Shown one piece after another: positions 27,444-37,221 of a stretch of 57,939 nucleotides of DNA; positions within the stretch are counted from its first letter, which is position 1; each line of letters starts with the position of its first letter. The translations under genes and the position numbers were made by a program. The stretch is from an uncultured Lachnospiraceae bacterium. Its GTDB lineage: Bacteria; Bacillota; Clostridia; Lachnospirales; Lachnospiraceae. The notes below the pieces were generated by a model that was given only the letters and a program-made list of their open reading frames with translations, was not told the DNA's origin and made no database searches. The stretch covers positions 1 through 57,939 of the forward strand of contig CAMBKU010000005.1 in the NCBI GenBank assembly GCA_945868305.1, in the 5' to 3' direction.

Positions 27444-29570
27444 TTAAACTTCAAAAATCAAATCGCCATAGGACGGCATTGGCCAAATATCCTTGTCAAC
27501 AATCATCTCTAATTTGTCAACCGGCGCTCTTAAAGCATCCATATCAGCTTTCACTACATCTCTGTAGAATACAGCCTGATCTCTGCCTTCTTCCATAGCT
27601 CCGCCCTTTGCGGTGTCTTCTTCCAGTTTTGCTAAAGCAGCTTTTGTTTCTGCCAATAAAGCAGATACTTCTTTAAGCAATCCTGTCTGAACGCTGATGT
27701 CAGCATCGCATACAGATTTTACTGCTGCTGCGGATTCTGCAAGCTCTGTTGTATATTTGATAATTGCAGGAATAATCTGTTTTCCGGCAATGTCAATCAT
27801 AGCCTTTGCTTCAATGTTAATTTCTTTCGCATAGGTCTCATATTCGATTTCTACACGTGACTCAAGCTCTGCTTTGGTGAATACACCGAATTTCTCAAAT
27901 AAGGAAACTGCCTTATCTGTAGCAAGAGCTGGAATTGCATCTACCATGGACTTGATGTTCGGCAAGCCACGTTTCTCTGCTTCTGCAACCCATTCGTCAG
28001 AATATCCGTTTCCATTGAATACGATTCTCTGATGCTCGGTAGCATACTTTTTAATCAAATCATGTACAGCCAAATCAAAATCATCTGCTTTTTCCAGAAC
28101 ATCGCATGCTTCTGAGAATGCTTCTGCAACGATGGTGTTTAAAACGATATTCGGCTGTGCGATGGAATCCTGAGAACCAACCATACGGAACTCGAATTTG
28201 TTTCCGGTAAATGCGAACGGTGAAGTTCTGTTTCTATCGGTAGCATCCTTCATAAAGTCAGGAAGTGTCTTAACACCCGTCTCTAATTTAGAACCAGCCA
28301 AGCTGTGTGTAGCTTCACCAGTACTGATAAGCTGAGATAATACATCCTCAAGCTGCTCTCCTAAATAGATAGAGATGATTGCTGGTGGTGCCTCGTTTGC
28401 TCCTAATCTGTGGTCGTTTCCTACGTCTGCTGCAGCTTCACGGAGCAAATCAGCATGTGTATCTACTGCTTTTAAGATACAGGTCAGTACCAGTAAGAAC
28501 TGAACGTTGTCATGCGGTGTTGTACCCGGTTCTAACAGGTTGATACCATCATCTGTGGTGATGGACCAGTTGTTATGCTTACCGGAGCCATTGACACCTG
28601 CAAATGGTTTCTCATGAAGCAGACACTGTAATCCATGACGTCCTGCTACTTTCTTTAATGTCTCCATAACTAACTGGTTATGGTCTACTGCGATATTAGC
28701 TTCTGCATAAATCGGAGCCAGCTCGTGCTGTGCCGGAGCAACTTCGTTATGCTGTGTCTTAGCGGTTACGCCAAGTTTCCAGAGTTCTTTGTTTACATCT
28801 TTCATGTAAGCAGCGATTCTCTCACGGATTGCACCAAAGTAATGGTCTTCCATTTCCTGACCCTTTGGAGGCATTGCACCGAAAAGGGTACGTCCGGTAA
28901 AGATCAAATCTTTTCTCTGTAAGTATTTCTCTCTGTCTACAATAAAGTATTCCTGTTCCGGTCCTACAGAAGGAGTTACTTTTTTAGACGTTGTATTTCC
29001 GAATAATTTGAGTAAACGAAGTGCCTGCTCATTGATTGCTTCCATGGAACGAAGAAGCGGTGTCTTCTGATCCAGTGCCTCTCCTGTATAAGAGCAGAAA
29101 GCTGTCGGAATGCAAAGAGTTGCGCCTGCTGCATCCTGTCTTACGAATGCTGGTGATGTGCAGTCCCAAGCTGTATATCCTCTTGCTTCAAATGTTGCAC
29201 GAAGTCCACCAGAAGGGAAAGATGATGCATCCGGCTCACCTTTGATAAGTTCTTTACCGGAGAAGCTCATCAATACTTTTCCGTTTGACATCGGAGCAGA
29301 AATAAAAGAATCATGCTTTTCAGCGGTAACACCGGTAAGTGGCTGGAACCAGTGTGTATAATGTGTTGCGCCTTTTTCGATGGCCCATTCCTTCATCTCA
29401 TGTGCGATTACATCAGCTGTTGCAAGATCTAATTCTTTGCCTTCTTCAATTACTTCTCTCAATTTTTTGTAAGTTTTCTTCGGAAGACGTTCCTGCATTA
29501 CGGAATCATTGAATACGTTCTCTCCGAAGATGTCTGCTACATTGTAGTACTCGTTTTGAACTTCACTCAT
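27444..29570 (-). CDS. glnN: Glutamine synthetase type III
   Basis: Makes glutamine from glutamate, ammonia and ATP; the large type III form, 708 residues, is the usual length for this class (about 700) against 470 for type I. Segments typical of GSIII are [31 protein letters not shown] (about 105-135), [11 protein letters not shown] (about 202) and [12 protein letters not shown] (about 275). It is transcribed alone, from its own promoter through a leader with a terminator-like hairpin, and ends with a strong terminator. Confidence 0.96.
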   Translation of the reverse strand: MSEVQNEYYNVADIFGENVFNDSVMQERLPKKTYKKLREVIEEGKELDLATADVIAHEMKEWAIEKGATHYTHWFQPLTGVTAEKHDSFISAPMSNGKVLMSFSGKELIKGEPDASSFPSGGLRATFEARGYTAWDCTSPAFVRQDAAGATLCIPTAFCSYTGEALDQKTPLLRSMEAINEQALRLLKLFGNTTSKKVTPSVGPEQEYFIVDREKYLQRKDLIFTGRTLFGAMPPKGQEMEDHYFGAIRERIAAYMKDVNKELWKLGVTAKTQHNEVAPAQHELAPIYAEANIAVDHNQLVMETLKKVAGRHGLQCLLHEKPFAGVNGSGKHNNWSITTDDGINLLEPGTTPHDNVQFLLVLTCILKAVDTHADLLREAAADVGNDHRLGANEAPPAIISIYLGEQLEDVLSQLISTGEATHSLAGSKLETGVKTLPDFMKDATDRNRTSPFAFTGNKFEFRMVGSQDSIAQPNIVLNTIVAEAFSEACDVLEKADDFDLAVHDLIKKYATEHQRIVFNGNGYSDEWVAEAEKRGLPNIKSMVDAIPALATDKAVSLFEKFGVFTKAELESRVEIEYETYAKEINIEAKAMIDIAGKQIIPAIIKYTTELAESAAAVKSVCDADISVQTGLLKEVSALLAETKAALAKLEEDTAKGGAMEEGRDQAVFYRDVVKADMDALRAPVDKLEMIVDKDIWPMPSYGDLIFEV

Positions 29571-29653
29571 AACTTAATACATCCTTTCCTTTTTAACAAA
29601 CACAATCCCCTATGTATTGTTTCGTTAGTTATTTTTCAGTTATGTAAACTAAT

Positions 29654-29687
29654 AAAAAAGGGCATTCCACACCTATGGAACACCCTT
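29654..29687 (-). promoter_or_regulatory. Attenuator-like terminator hairpin in the glnN leader
   Basis: On the minus strand arms AAGGG/CCCTT and TTCCA/TGGAA form a stem with a six-nt loop (TAGGTG), followed by six T. It sits after the glnN promoter and before its start, so it can stop transcription early unless it is prevented from forming. Confidence 0.65.
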
Positions 29688-29721
29688 GTTCATTTTCGCT
29701 ACATATCCTGTTTCTGTTAAT

Positions 29722-29750
29722 AAAATAGCTCATTCCATTGAAAAATGCAA
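29722..29750 (-). promoter_or_regulatory. Promoter of glnN
   Basis: On the minus strand TTGCAT, 17 nt, TATTTT, with a predicted transcript start near 29715. The leader to the ATG at 29570 is about 145 nt. Confidence 0.65.
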
Positions 29751-29833
29751 GTAAATTTTTCACTTTTCCATGCTTTTTGCTATTTTTCACAAATGTCAAG
29801 CATTTTCTCTGTACTTTTTACGCACATTTACTA

Positions 29834-30700
29834 TTATTCTGCCTTGCCAACAGAACCAAATAATTCCATCTTCTCTTTTACGGTAGCTTTGATTGCTTCT
29901 GCGCCCGGAGCAAGTAATTTACGAGGATCAAATCCTTTGCCTTCCAGATCCTTACCAGCTTCAATATATTTACGAGTAGCATCTGCAAAAGATAACTGGC
30001 ACTCTGTATTTACATTGATCTTAGCAACACCAAGAGAGATTGCCTTCTTAATCATATCTTCTGGGATACCTGTACCACCGTGAAGAACTAACGGCATAGC
30101 TCCTGTTTTCTGCTGAACAGCATCCAGAGTCTCAAAGCTTAATCCTGCCCAGTTTTCCGGATATTTACCGTGAATGTTACCGATACCTGCAGCAAGCATA
30201 TCTACACCAAGATCAGCGATTGCTTTGCACTCATCCGGATCTGCACACTCACCCATACCAACAACACCGTCTTCTTCACCACCGATGGAACCAACTTCTG
30301 CTTCGATGGACATTCCCATAGCATGAGCAACTGCTACTAATTCTTTTGTCTTAGCAACATTTTCTTCGATTGCATAATGAGAACCGTCGAACATGATGGA
30401 TGTAAAGCCTGCTTTAATACATTTGTAGCATCCTTCGTAGGTACCATGATCTAAGTGTAATGCAACCGGAACTGTGATTCCAAGTTCTTCATCCATTGCC
30501 TTAACCATTGCTGCAACTGTGCCGAAGCCTGTCATGTATTTTCCAGCGCCTTCAGAAACACCCAGGATAACCGGGGATTTCAGTTCTTCTGCTGTTAAAA
30601 GAATAGATTTTGTCCATTCCAGGTTATTGATGTTGAACTGGCCTACTGCATAATGACCAGCTTTTGCTTTTTTTAACATTTCTGCTGCTGATACTAACAT
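29834..30700 (-). CDS. fba: Fructose-bisphosphate aldolase, class II
   Basis: Zinc aldolase of glycolysis and gluconeogenesis, 288 residues. The zinc-binding ALHLDHGTYEG (about 80) and IMFDGSHYAIEENV (about 104-117), the GGEEDGVVG segment and LHGGTGIPEDMI near 210 are class II hallmarks. CGGAGG precedes the ATG. It stands between the glnN leader and the lipid kinase gene and looks monocistronic. Confidence 0.96.
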   Translation of the reverse strand: MLVSAAEMLKKAKAGHYAVGQFNINNLEWTKSILLTAEELKSPVILGVSEGAGKYMTGFGTVAAMVKAMDEELGITVPVALHLDHGTYEGCYKCIKAGFTSIMFDGSHYAIEENVAKTKELVAVAHAMGMSIEAEVGSIGGEEDGVVGMGECADPDECKAIADLGVDMLAAGIGNIHGKYPENWAGLSFETLDAVQQKTGAMPLVLHGGTGIPEDMIKKAISLGVAKINVNTECQLSFADATRKYIEAGKDLEGKGFDPRKLLAPGAEAIKATVKEKMELFGSVGKAE

Positions 30701-30791
30701 TTTTTTTCCTCCGTTTTTGTTTTATTTCTTAATGATACATTCAATTCGGTTTTATCATACCACTCTTTTGCGTAAAAATAAAGTTAAAAAT

Positions 30792-30809
30792 ATAACAATG
30801 TCCTGTTAT
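30792..30809 (-). terminator. Weak hairpin at the end of the lipid kinase gene
   Basis: Arms ATAACA/TGTTAT overlapping the stop codon, followed by ATTTTT on the minus strand. A marginal terminator. Confidence 0.35.
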
Positions 30810-31711
30810 GCCTTATTTTCCTTATTTTTTACCATGATTTCCAATGCCTTATGCACATTTTTTACGATGACATTTTTATGGTCACCACCAAATTCTCCAT
30901 CCAGCGTCCATGGAATAACGTCCTCCGGCAAAAACTTTACGCAGTCTGTTTTAAAGGTATAAATCAAATCACTGTCGTCCTTTAAACTCGTCAGGCAGAC
31001 TAATATCTCATTCCACTCTACTGGATTCTTTGGCATTTTGATCAACGTAACCTCAAAAAGACCATCATCCAGCAGGACATTTTTTCCGGTAAGCTTTTTA
31101 AAGCCTCCGACAGAAACAGAATTGGTAATCATTCCATAAGCAAATTCATCTTCGATGACATTTCCGTCATATTCCACTCTCATTTTATAAGAGGGGATAT
31201 TATGTAGTCTTTTCGCTCCTTCCAAAATATATGCAGCATGACCCAAAATATTTTTCAGTTCCTGACTGGTCTGGTAGGAGACATCCGTAAATAAACCAAA
31301 GGCCGCAATATAAATAAAGGAATCTCCATTGAAATATCCCACATCCACCGGAAATGTTCTTCCCTCTACGGCTACATGGGCAGCCTTTAAAATATTTTTC
31401 GGAATCTTTAGGGAATTGGCAAAGTCGTTGGTGCTTCCAGCAGGAATATAACCCAGAGGAACTTTTTTCTCACTCTGCATCATACCTGTAACGGCTTCAT
31501 CCAAAGTACCATCTCCACCACTGCAGACAACAAGGTCATAATCCTTTGCTTCTTCTTTTACCTTTCTCATGGCATCCTCCCGATCCTGGGTAGAATGAAC
31601 GGTCACCTCATAACCCGCTTTTACCATAATATCTATAATATCCATCAATTTGTTCTTAATCTGTCCCTTTCCAGAACACGGATTAAAAATAAACAACAAC
31701 TTCTTTTTCAT
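30806..31711 (-). CDS. Diacylglycerol kinase-family lipid kinase (YegS/DgkB type)
   Basis: 301-residue lipid kinase-like protein. The N-terminal LFIFNPCSGKGQIKNKL and the nucleotide-binding VVCSGGDGTLDEAVTGMM and YIPAGSTNDFANSL are conserved; the C-terminal domain ends with WTLDGEFGG. In Gram-positives such enzymes recycle diacylglycerol to phosphatidic acid during lipoteichoic acid synthesis, or act on related lipids. It is last in the whiA/crh-like run, 27 nt after the HPr-like gene. Confidence 0.92.
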   Translation of the reverse strand: MKKKLLFIFNPCSGKGQIKNKLMDIIDIMVKAGYEVTVHSTQDREDAMRKVKEEAKDYDLVVCSGGDGTLDEAVTGMMQSEKKVPLGYIPAGSTNDFANSLKIPKNILKAAHVAVEGRTFPVDVGYFNGDSFIYIAAFGLFTDVSYQTSQELKNILGHAAYILEGAKRLHNIPSYKMRVEYDGNVIEDEFAYGMITNSVSVGGFKKLTGKNVLLDDGLFEVTLIKMPKNPVEWNEILVCLTSLKDDSDLIYTFKTDCVKFLPEDVIPWTLDGEFGGDHKNVIVKNVHKALEIMVKNKENKA

Positions 31712-31738
31712 ATTTTATCGCTTCCTGGTATTTAAAAT

Positions 31739-31993
31739 TTATTTTCCGGTAAGGAATTCTTCCATGGCCTTTAGAGCTTTTTCCTCATCCTCACCGTTTG
31801 CCTCAACGGTAATATTATCGCCATTCAAAAGTCCCAAAGACATCATTCCCATAATACTTTTTGCATTTACCCGTTTGTTTTCCACATCCAGATAAACCGT
31901 ACTGGAAAACTTTGTCGCAGTTTGTACCAACATAGCAATCGGTCTTGCTTCCAGGCCATCTGATAATCCAATTGTCATTGATTTCTTAATCAT
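31739..31993 (-). CDS. HPr-like protein with Glu15 (Crh-like)
   Basis: 84-residue HPr-fold protein. Position 15, where HPr has the PTS phospho-accepting histidine, is Glu15 in DGLEARP, while Ser46 in NAKSIMGM is kept. So it cannot carry PTS phosphate but can be phosphorylated by HPr kinase, as is known for Bacillus Crh, where residue 15 is Gln. GAGGAAAAAT precedes the ATG. The gene lies after whiA as crh does in Bacillus and in the same run as hprK, supporting a catabolite-control role. Function is inferred from residues and context. Confidence 0.9.
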   Translation of the reverse strand: MIKKSMTIGLSDGLEARPIAMLVQTATKFSSTVYLDVENKRVNAKSIMGMMSLGLLNGDNITVEANGEDEEKALKAMEEFLTGK

Positions 31994-32019
31994 ATTTTTC
32001 CTCCTCTAAAATACACGCT

Positions 32020-32958
32020 TTATATCTCGCCTCTCAGTTTCCCTGCAATATCAGCTATTTTCCTCAGTCTATGATTAACACCGGACTTTCCCACCGGTGG
32101 CTGTAAATAGGCTCCCAGTTCCTTCAATGCTGCATCTGGGTACTTTAAACGTATCTCGGCAATTTCTCTCAAATTCTCCGGAAGGCTGTCTAAACCAACT
32201 CTTTCTTCTATATATTGTATATCCTCTATCTGGCGTACTGCTGCATTTACCGTTTTATTGATATTTGCTGTCTCACAGTTTACCTGGCGGTTTACAGAAT
32301 TGCGCATCTCCTTGATGATGCGGACATTTTCCAGATTCATGAGTGCCACATGGGCTTCCATGACATTTAATATATCTACAATCTGCGCCCCTTCTTTTAT
32401 ATATACCACATAGTTTTTCTTACGGGCAACAATTTTGGCATCAAAATCAAAATCATTGATGACATCCCTAAGCTGCGTCGCCTTTTCCTCAGAAGGACAA
32501 ACAATTTCAAAATGATAGGACTTTTCCGGATCACTCATGGAACCTGCCGAAAGAAATGCCCCACGGATAAATGCCCGCTTACAACATACGTTTTGTATGA
32601 GCAGTCTATTCACCAGTTCTCCATTTTTTCCTATGCCATCTGTCATTTTTAGTGCTGCCAGAATCTTTTCTATCTCATCTTCTCTGTCTGTAGAGATGAC
32701 ATAAATATGGTTATGGCTCACGCCATTCCCATTCCTTACTTCAATATCAGTACCTATATTAAAAGTTTTCTTTATTAAAGTAAAGCATTTTCTTGCAAGT
32801 GTTGCATTTTCTGTTGTAATTTCCAGTATCTTTTTTCCGTTTTTCTGTTCCAGCCTTCCATCAAAGCTTACAATCGCCGCAAGCTCCGCAATCCGGCAAT
32901 GCCGGCTTTTGCTCATCTGCTTTGCCAGTTCATCCTTCACTTCACTTGAAAACGACAT
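32020..32958 (-). CDS. whiA: DNA-binding protein WhiA
   Basis: Conserved Gram-positive protein, 312 residues, involved in cell division and chromosome segregation in Bacillus and sporulation in Streptomyces. The N-terminal LAGLIDADG-like fold (about 20-190, with RGAFLSAGSMSDPEKSYH) and the C-terminal helix-turn-helix (NLREIAEIRLKYPDAALKELGAYL, GKSGVNHRLRKI) are typical. It is 9 nt after rapZ. Confidence 0.96.
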   Translation of the reverse strand: MSFSSEVKDELAKQMSKSRHCRIAELAAIVSFDGRLEQKNGKKILEITTENATLARKCFTLIKKTFNIGTDIEVRNGNGVSHNHIYVISTDREDEIEKILAALKMTDGIGKNGELVNRLLIQNVCCKRAFIRGAFLSAGSMSDPEKSYHFEIVCPSEEKATQLRDVINDFDFDAKIVARKKNYVVYIKEGAQIVDILNVMEAHVALMNLENVRIIKEMRNSVNRQVNCETANINKTVNAAVRQIEDIQYIEERVGLDSLPENLREIAEIRLKYPDAALKELGAYLQPPVGKSGVNHRLRKIADIAGKLRGEI

Positions 32959-32967
32959 ATAACTCCT

Positions 32968-33840
32968 TTATTTTCGCTTCGCATCTTTTTCGATATCTCT
33001 GTGTTCTATTTTCAAACCGTATTCTTTCTTCTTTTCCAGCCGCTTATACAACTCATTTGCCAACGTTACGGAACGATGTTTTCCTCCTGTACATCCGATG
33101 CTGATTACAAGCTGATTTTTTCCTTCTATAATATAGTTCGGAATCAAAAATCCCACCATATCCTCCAGTTTATCCAAAAACTCGTGAGCCTCGTCGTACT
33201 GCATCACATAATCCTGTATTTCCTTGTCATTACCATTTTTAAACCGAAGGCCTTCCACATAATAAGGATTTGGAAGAAAACGGACATCAAAAACTAAATC
33301 GGAATCTGCCGGAATACCGTACTTAAATCCAAAGGAAAGAATGGTAATAAACAGGTTTTTGTAGTCCTGATTCTGCTCGAATATCTTACTGATCTCCGCC
33401 TTCAGTTCCCTGGTCAGAAGTTGGCTTGTATCAATGATGTAATCTGCCCGCTTCTTTAAAAAGGCAAGCTTTTCTCGCTCCAGCGCAATTCCCTTGTCTA
33501 CGCGTTCCCCTCCTGCCAACGGATGATTTCTTCTGGTTTCTTTATAACGTTTTACCAACACAGAATCTTCCGCATCCAAAAACAGAATTTCAAAGTTCTT
33601 TCCCTCACTCTGAAGCTGATCTAAGACCTCATTCAATTCATCCAAAGCCTGTCCCGAACGGATATCAATTCCAACCGCCACCTTTTGCAGTTCGGAATCT
33701 CGCAAATCTGCCAGTTCCACAAATTTTTCAATCAAGGCTATGGGAAGGTTATCGACACAATAAAAGCCAATATCCTCCATCATTTTAATTGCCGTACTTT
33801 TTCCAGCACCCGACATACCTGTCAAAATAACAAACTTCAT
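32968..33840 (-). CDS. rapZ: RNase adapter/nucleotide-binding protein RapZ
   Basis: P-loop protein of the RapZ (YvcJ) family, 290 residues. Walker A GMSGAGKST at residues 8-16, and the C-terminal ISIGCTGGKHRSVTLANELYKRL is the signature. In Gram-negatives it adapts RNase E for a small RNA; in Bacillus it is linked to competence and hydrolyses nucleotides. The rapZ-whiA pairing is widespread. The Bacillus yvcK (GlmR) gene that commonly lies between them is absent here. Confidence 0.96.
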   Translation of the reverse strand: MKFVILTGMSGAGKSTAIKMMEDIGFYCVDNLPIALIEKFVELADLRDSELQKVAVGIDIRSGQALDELNEVLDQLQSEGKNFEILFLDAEDSVLVKRYKETRRNHPLAGGERVDKGIALEREKLAFLKKRADYIIDTSQLLTRELKAEISKIFEQNQDYKNLFITILSFGFKYGIPADSDLVFDVRFLPNPYYVEGLRFKNGNDKEIQDYVMQYDEAHEFLDKLEDMVGFLIPNYIIEGKNQLVISIGCTGGKHRSVTLANELYKRLEKKKEYGLKIEHRDIEKDAKRK

Positions 33841-33855
33841 AATAACTCCTTCCCG

Positions 33856-34767
33856 TCAGAATTCCCCAACTTTCTTTACTTCCGGTTCTAACGTCACTGC
33901 ATGCTTTTCCTCTACCGTCTTTATTATTTCATCCATTAATTCACAAATGTCTGCTGCTGTGGCATTCCCTTTATTAACCACAAAACCACAGTGCTTTTCT
34001 GACACCTCTGCACCACCTACGGAAAAACCTTTTAATCCTGCATCCATAATAAGTTTCCCCGCAAAATGTCCTTTCGGCCGCTTAAAGGTACTTCCAGCAC
34101 TTGGATATTCAAGCGGCTGTTTTTCCATGCGCTGTTTTCTCAGTTCATCCATTCTCTCTTTGATCTTTTCCGGTTCGGCGGCTTTTTCCAGCTTTAAGAC
34201 ACCATCTAAAACCAGATAACCTTTCTCCAGAATACAACTGTGACGATAGGATAAATCCAAATCCACGTTTGATAGCGTAATCACATTTCCATCCCGATCC
34301 AGTACCCGGACGGATTCAATGACATCCTTCATCTCTCCGCCATAAGCGCCTGCGTTCATGACCACGGCTCCGCCGAATGTTCCAGGTATTCCGGAAGCAA
34401 ATTCAAGACCTGTAAGCCCAGCATTTGCTGCCTGCATGGAAACTGCAGCAAGCGTGGCACCGGCTTCCAAAAAAATATGCTCCCCCTCTGTTCGTATTTC
34501 CTGCATTCCCCTGCCGATATTCACCACGACACCGCGAATGCCCCTATCGCCTACCAGCAGATTACTTCCATTACCAATCACCGTAACCGGAACATGATTC
34601 TTCCGGCAGACAAAAAGTACGTCTGCAAGCTGCTCCGCAGACGGTGTGACAAAAATATCTGCCGGACCGCCCACCCGAAAAGTGATATGCTTTTTCATCG
34701 GCTCATCCTGCCGAATCTGTTCTTTTTCCAGTACCGTTTCCAGTTGTTCTATGATTTCCTGTCTCAA
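33856..34767 (-). CDS. murB: UDP-N-acetylenolpyruvoylglucosamine reductase
   Basis: Flavoprotein of peptidoglycan precursor synthesis; reduces the enolpyruvyl group to lactyl, giving UDP-MurNAc. 303 residues, FAD-binding PCMH fold with VIGNGSNLLVGD, a central ASGIPGTFGGAVVMNAGAYGGE, catalytic SAGSTFKRP, and C-terminal KGNATAADI. The start is probably TTG at 34767: GAGG lies 8 nt upstream and no in-frame ATG is nearby. It is 15 nt from rapZ. Confidence 0.95.
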   Translation of the reverse strand: MRQEIIEQLETVLEKEQIRQDEPMKKHITFRVGGPADIFVTPSAEQLADVLFVCRKNHVPVTVIGNGSNLLVGDRGIRGVVVNIGRGMQEIRTEGEHIFLEAGATLAAVSMQAANAGLTGLEFASGIPGTFGGAVVMNAGAYGGEMKDVIESVRVLDRDGNVITLSNVDLDLSYRHSCILEKGYLVLDGVLKLEKAAEPEKIKERMDELRKQRMEKQPLEYPSAGSTFKRPKGHFAGKLIMDAGLKGFSVGGAEVSEKHCGFVVNKGNATAADICELMDEIIKTVEEKHAVTLEPEVKKVGEF

Positions 34768-34787
34768 TCTTCTTTCCTCAACTCTTT

Positions 34788-36176
34788 TTATGCTTCCTTC
34801 AAAAATGCAATATAGCCCTTATAGGCTTCGTATAAATCCGCCTTGCTTATAATCTCCCAGGGGGAGTGCATATTTAACACCGGAACGCCGCTGTCAATCA
34901 CCTGCATACCATAGTTCGCAAGGATATAAGCGATGGTTCCGCCTCCGCCCTGATCAACCTTGCCAAGCTCCGCCGTCTGGAAAAACACCTGATTATCATC
35001 CATGATTTTTCTCATTTTTCCCATATATTCCGCATTGGCATCATTTGAGCCGTTCTTTCCTCTTGCTCCAGTATATTTATTAAATACAATTCCCTTACCA
35101 AAATATGCAGCATTCTTCTTATCCATGACAGACGGATAATTCGGATCAAAGGCTGCACTCACATCAGAGGAAACCACTTTCGAGTTCTGCAATGCCCTGC
35201 GCAAAGCCAGATCCGAATATTCACCCGTCAGGTTTAAAATCTCTGCGACTACATTTTCAAAACATCTTGACTGCATTCCGGTTGCACCAACACTACCGAT
35301 TTCCTCTTTATCTACCAAAAGACATGCACTGGTATACTGTGGCTTTTCCATTTTTAGCATCGCCATAAAAGAAGGATAAGCACATGCACGGTCATCCTGT
35401 CCATAACCCATGATCATGCTGCGGTCAAAGCCATAATCTCTCGCCTCTCCCGCCGGAACAACCTCAATTTCAGCGGAAAGAAAATCTTCCTCCTCAATCC
35501 CGTAAGTCTCCTCCAAAATGCGCAGGATGTTTGCTTTTACTTTTTGTTCTCCTTTTTCCTCCTTTTCACAAAGAGGCGTACTACCAACCATCAGGTTTAA
35601 GTTCTCACCCTCTACGACCTTTGCTGCTTTTTTCTCCATCTGTTCGCCTGCAAGGTGAATCAGTAAATCGCTGACACCAAATACCGGATCTGAAGGCTTA
35701 TCACCTATATTGACTTTTACTGTTGTACCATCCTTCTTTGCAATGACTCCGTGAAGCGCCAGTGGCAGCGTCACCCACTGATACTTCTTGATTCCACCGT
35801 AGTAATGGGTGTCAAGCATGGCAAGCCCGGTATCCTCATAAAGCGGATTCTGTTTTAAGTCCATACGCGGAGAGTCTATGTGAGCGCCAAGAATATTCAT
35901 ACCCTTTTCCAGACTCTTTTTCCCAATCACGAACATGGCAAGCCACTTGCCCATGTTATTAAAGTAGACCTTATCGCCTGCATTTAACTGCTTTCCTTCT
36001 TTGATTGCTTTTTTTAAGTCCTTAAATCCCGCACGCTCCGCCTGCGCCACAAATTCTGTCACACACTCCCGCTCTGTCTTGCATGCTGAAATAAATTTTC
36101 GATAATCTTCCGCAAACTCAAATACTTTCTTTACATCCTTTTTAGAATAATCTTCCCATGCTAACTTTCTTTCCAT
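34788..36176 (-). CDS. M18 family aminopeptidase
   Basis: Dinuclear zinc aminopeptidase, 462 residues. Metal-binding GAHIDSPRMDLKQNP (about 96) and the DKEEIGSVGATG (about 290) and HSPWEII near the end match family M18 (aspartyl aminopeptidase-like). It acts in the cytoplasm on peptide N-termini, with acidic residues preferred in characterised members. Upstream of murB and downstream of hprK in the same run. Confidence 0.94.
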   Translation of the reverse strand: MERKLAWEDYSKKDVKKVFEFAEDYRKFISACKTERECVTEFVAQAERAGFKDLKKAIKEGKQLNAGDKVYFNNMGKWLAMFVIGKKSLEKGMNILGAHIDSPRMDLKQNPLYEDTGLAMLDTHYYGGIKKYQWVTLPLALHGVIAKKDGTTVKVNIGDKPSDPVFGVSDLLIHLAGEQMEKKAAKVVEGENLNLMVGSTPLCEKEEKGEQKVKANILRILEETYGIEEEDFLSAEIEVVPAGEARDYGFDRSMIMGYGQDDRACAYPSFMAMLKMEKPQYTSACLLVDKEEIGSVGATGMQSRCFENVVAEILNLTGEYSDLALRRALQNSKVVSSDVSAAFDPNYPSVMDKKNAAYFGKGIVFNKYTGARGKNGSNDANAEYMGKMRKIMDDNQVFFQTAELGKVDQGGGGTIAYILANYGMQVIDSGVPVLNMHSPWEIISKADLYEAYKGYIAFLKEA

Positions 36177-36208
36177 GAATTGCTCAAACCTCGGTTCTTT
36201 TTCTGTTT

Positions 36209-37144
36209 TTATTCTTCTTCACTATTCTTATTTAAATTTGCCTGTACACGACGGTATAATTCCTGTGCCGCATTGTATCCCATCTTCTTTTGTCTGTGAT
36301 TAACTGCCGCAGTCTCGCAAATAACTGCCAGATTACGTCCCGGACGAATCGGAAGGGAATGGCAGGCTACTTTGTTGCCCAAAAACTCTGTATATTCTTC
36401 TTCCAGACCGAGTCTGTCGTAATCATTATCCTTTTTCCAGTCCTCCAGCTTGATGACAAGGTCAATGTTCTGCTTCTCCTTCACGCACTCTACACCGAAC
36501 AATGTCTTTACATCAATAATACCGATACCACGAAGTTCAATAAAATATCTTGTGATATCCGGCGAGGTTCCGATTAACGTATGCTCATTAATCTTGCGAA
36601 TCTCCACTACGTCATCCGTAACCAGACGATGTCCTCTGCGAATCAGTTCGAGTGCCGCCTCGCTCTTTCCGATACCGCTCTCACCCATAATCAGAAGTCC
36701 TTCGCCATAGACATCAACCAGAACGCCATGGATTGTGATGCATGGTGCCAGCTGTTCGCTTAAGGTATAGATTAATTCTGCCATAAATTCCGAAGTGGAA
36801 CGTCCGGTTCCGAGTACCGGTATTTCTTCCTGCTGTGCAATCCGAAGAAAATCTTCATCCGGCTGCAGATCCCGGCAGAAGATGACACACGGAATCTCAT
36901 ATTTCAAAAACTGCTCATAAATAGTAATCTTCTTTTCATGTTCTAACTGCTGCAAATAGGTATACTCTACATTTCCGATAATCTGCACTCTTTTTTCCTC
37001 AAAATGATTAAAATACCCACTAAGCTGCAGTGCCGGACGGTTCACATCAGACAGCAAAATCTTTTTCTTTGTCAGATCAATGGTCTCCGTCAGATTTTTT
37101 AATTCCAGTTTCTTTACGATTTTTTCAATGGCCACACCTTGCAT
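36209..37144 (-). CDS. hprK: HPr kinase/phosphorylase
   Basis: Bifunctional kinase/phosphorylase of HPr Ser46, the sensor of carbon-catabolite control in Firmicutes. 311 residues; N-terminal domain 1-130, C-terminal P-loop GESGIGKSEAALEL (about 153) and the HPrK signature region near LRGIGIIDVKTLFG. ATG follows an AAGGAG at about 9 nt. Its substrate relative, the Glu15 HPr-like protein, is five genes downstream. Confidence 0.96.
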   Translation of the reverse strand: MQGVAIEKIVKKLELKNLTETIDLTKKKILLSDVNRPALQLSGYFNHFEEKRVQIIGNVEYTYLQQLEHEKKITIYEQFLKYEIPCVIFCRDLQPDEDFLRIAQQEEIPVLGTGRSTSEFMAELIYTLSEQLAPCITIHGVLVDVYGEGLLIMGESGIGKSEAALELIRRGHRLVTDDVVEIRKINEHTLIGTSPDITRYFIELRGIGIIDVKTLFGVECVKEKQNIDLVIKLEDWKKDNDYDRLGLEEEYTEFLGNKVACHSLPIRPGRNLAVICETAAVNHRQKKMGYNAAQELYRRVQANLNKNSEEE

Positions 37145-37221
37145 AATTTCCCGCTCCTTTATCTTAGAAATATAATTCTGATACTGACTTTAGTTTAGCA
37201 TAGTTAAGTCAGTGCTTCAAC

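Noticed and set aside
29780..29803. TTGACA on the minus strand in the fba-glnN gap as a glnN promoter
   Set aside because: No -10 stands 16-18 nt downstream; the TTGCAT/TATTTT pair at 29722-29750 fits better.
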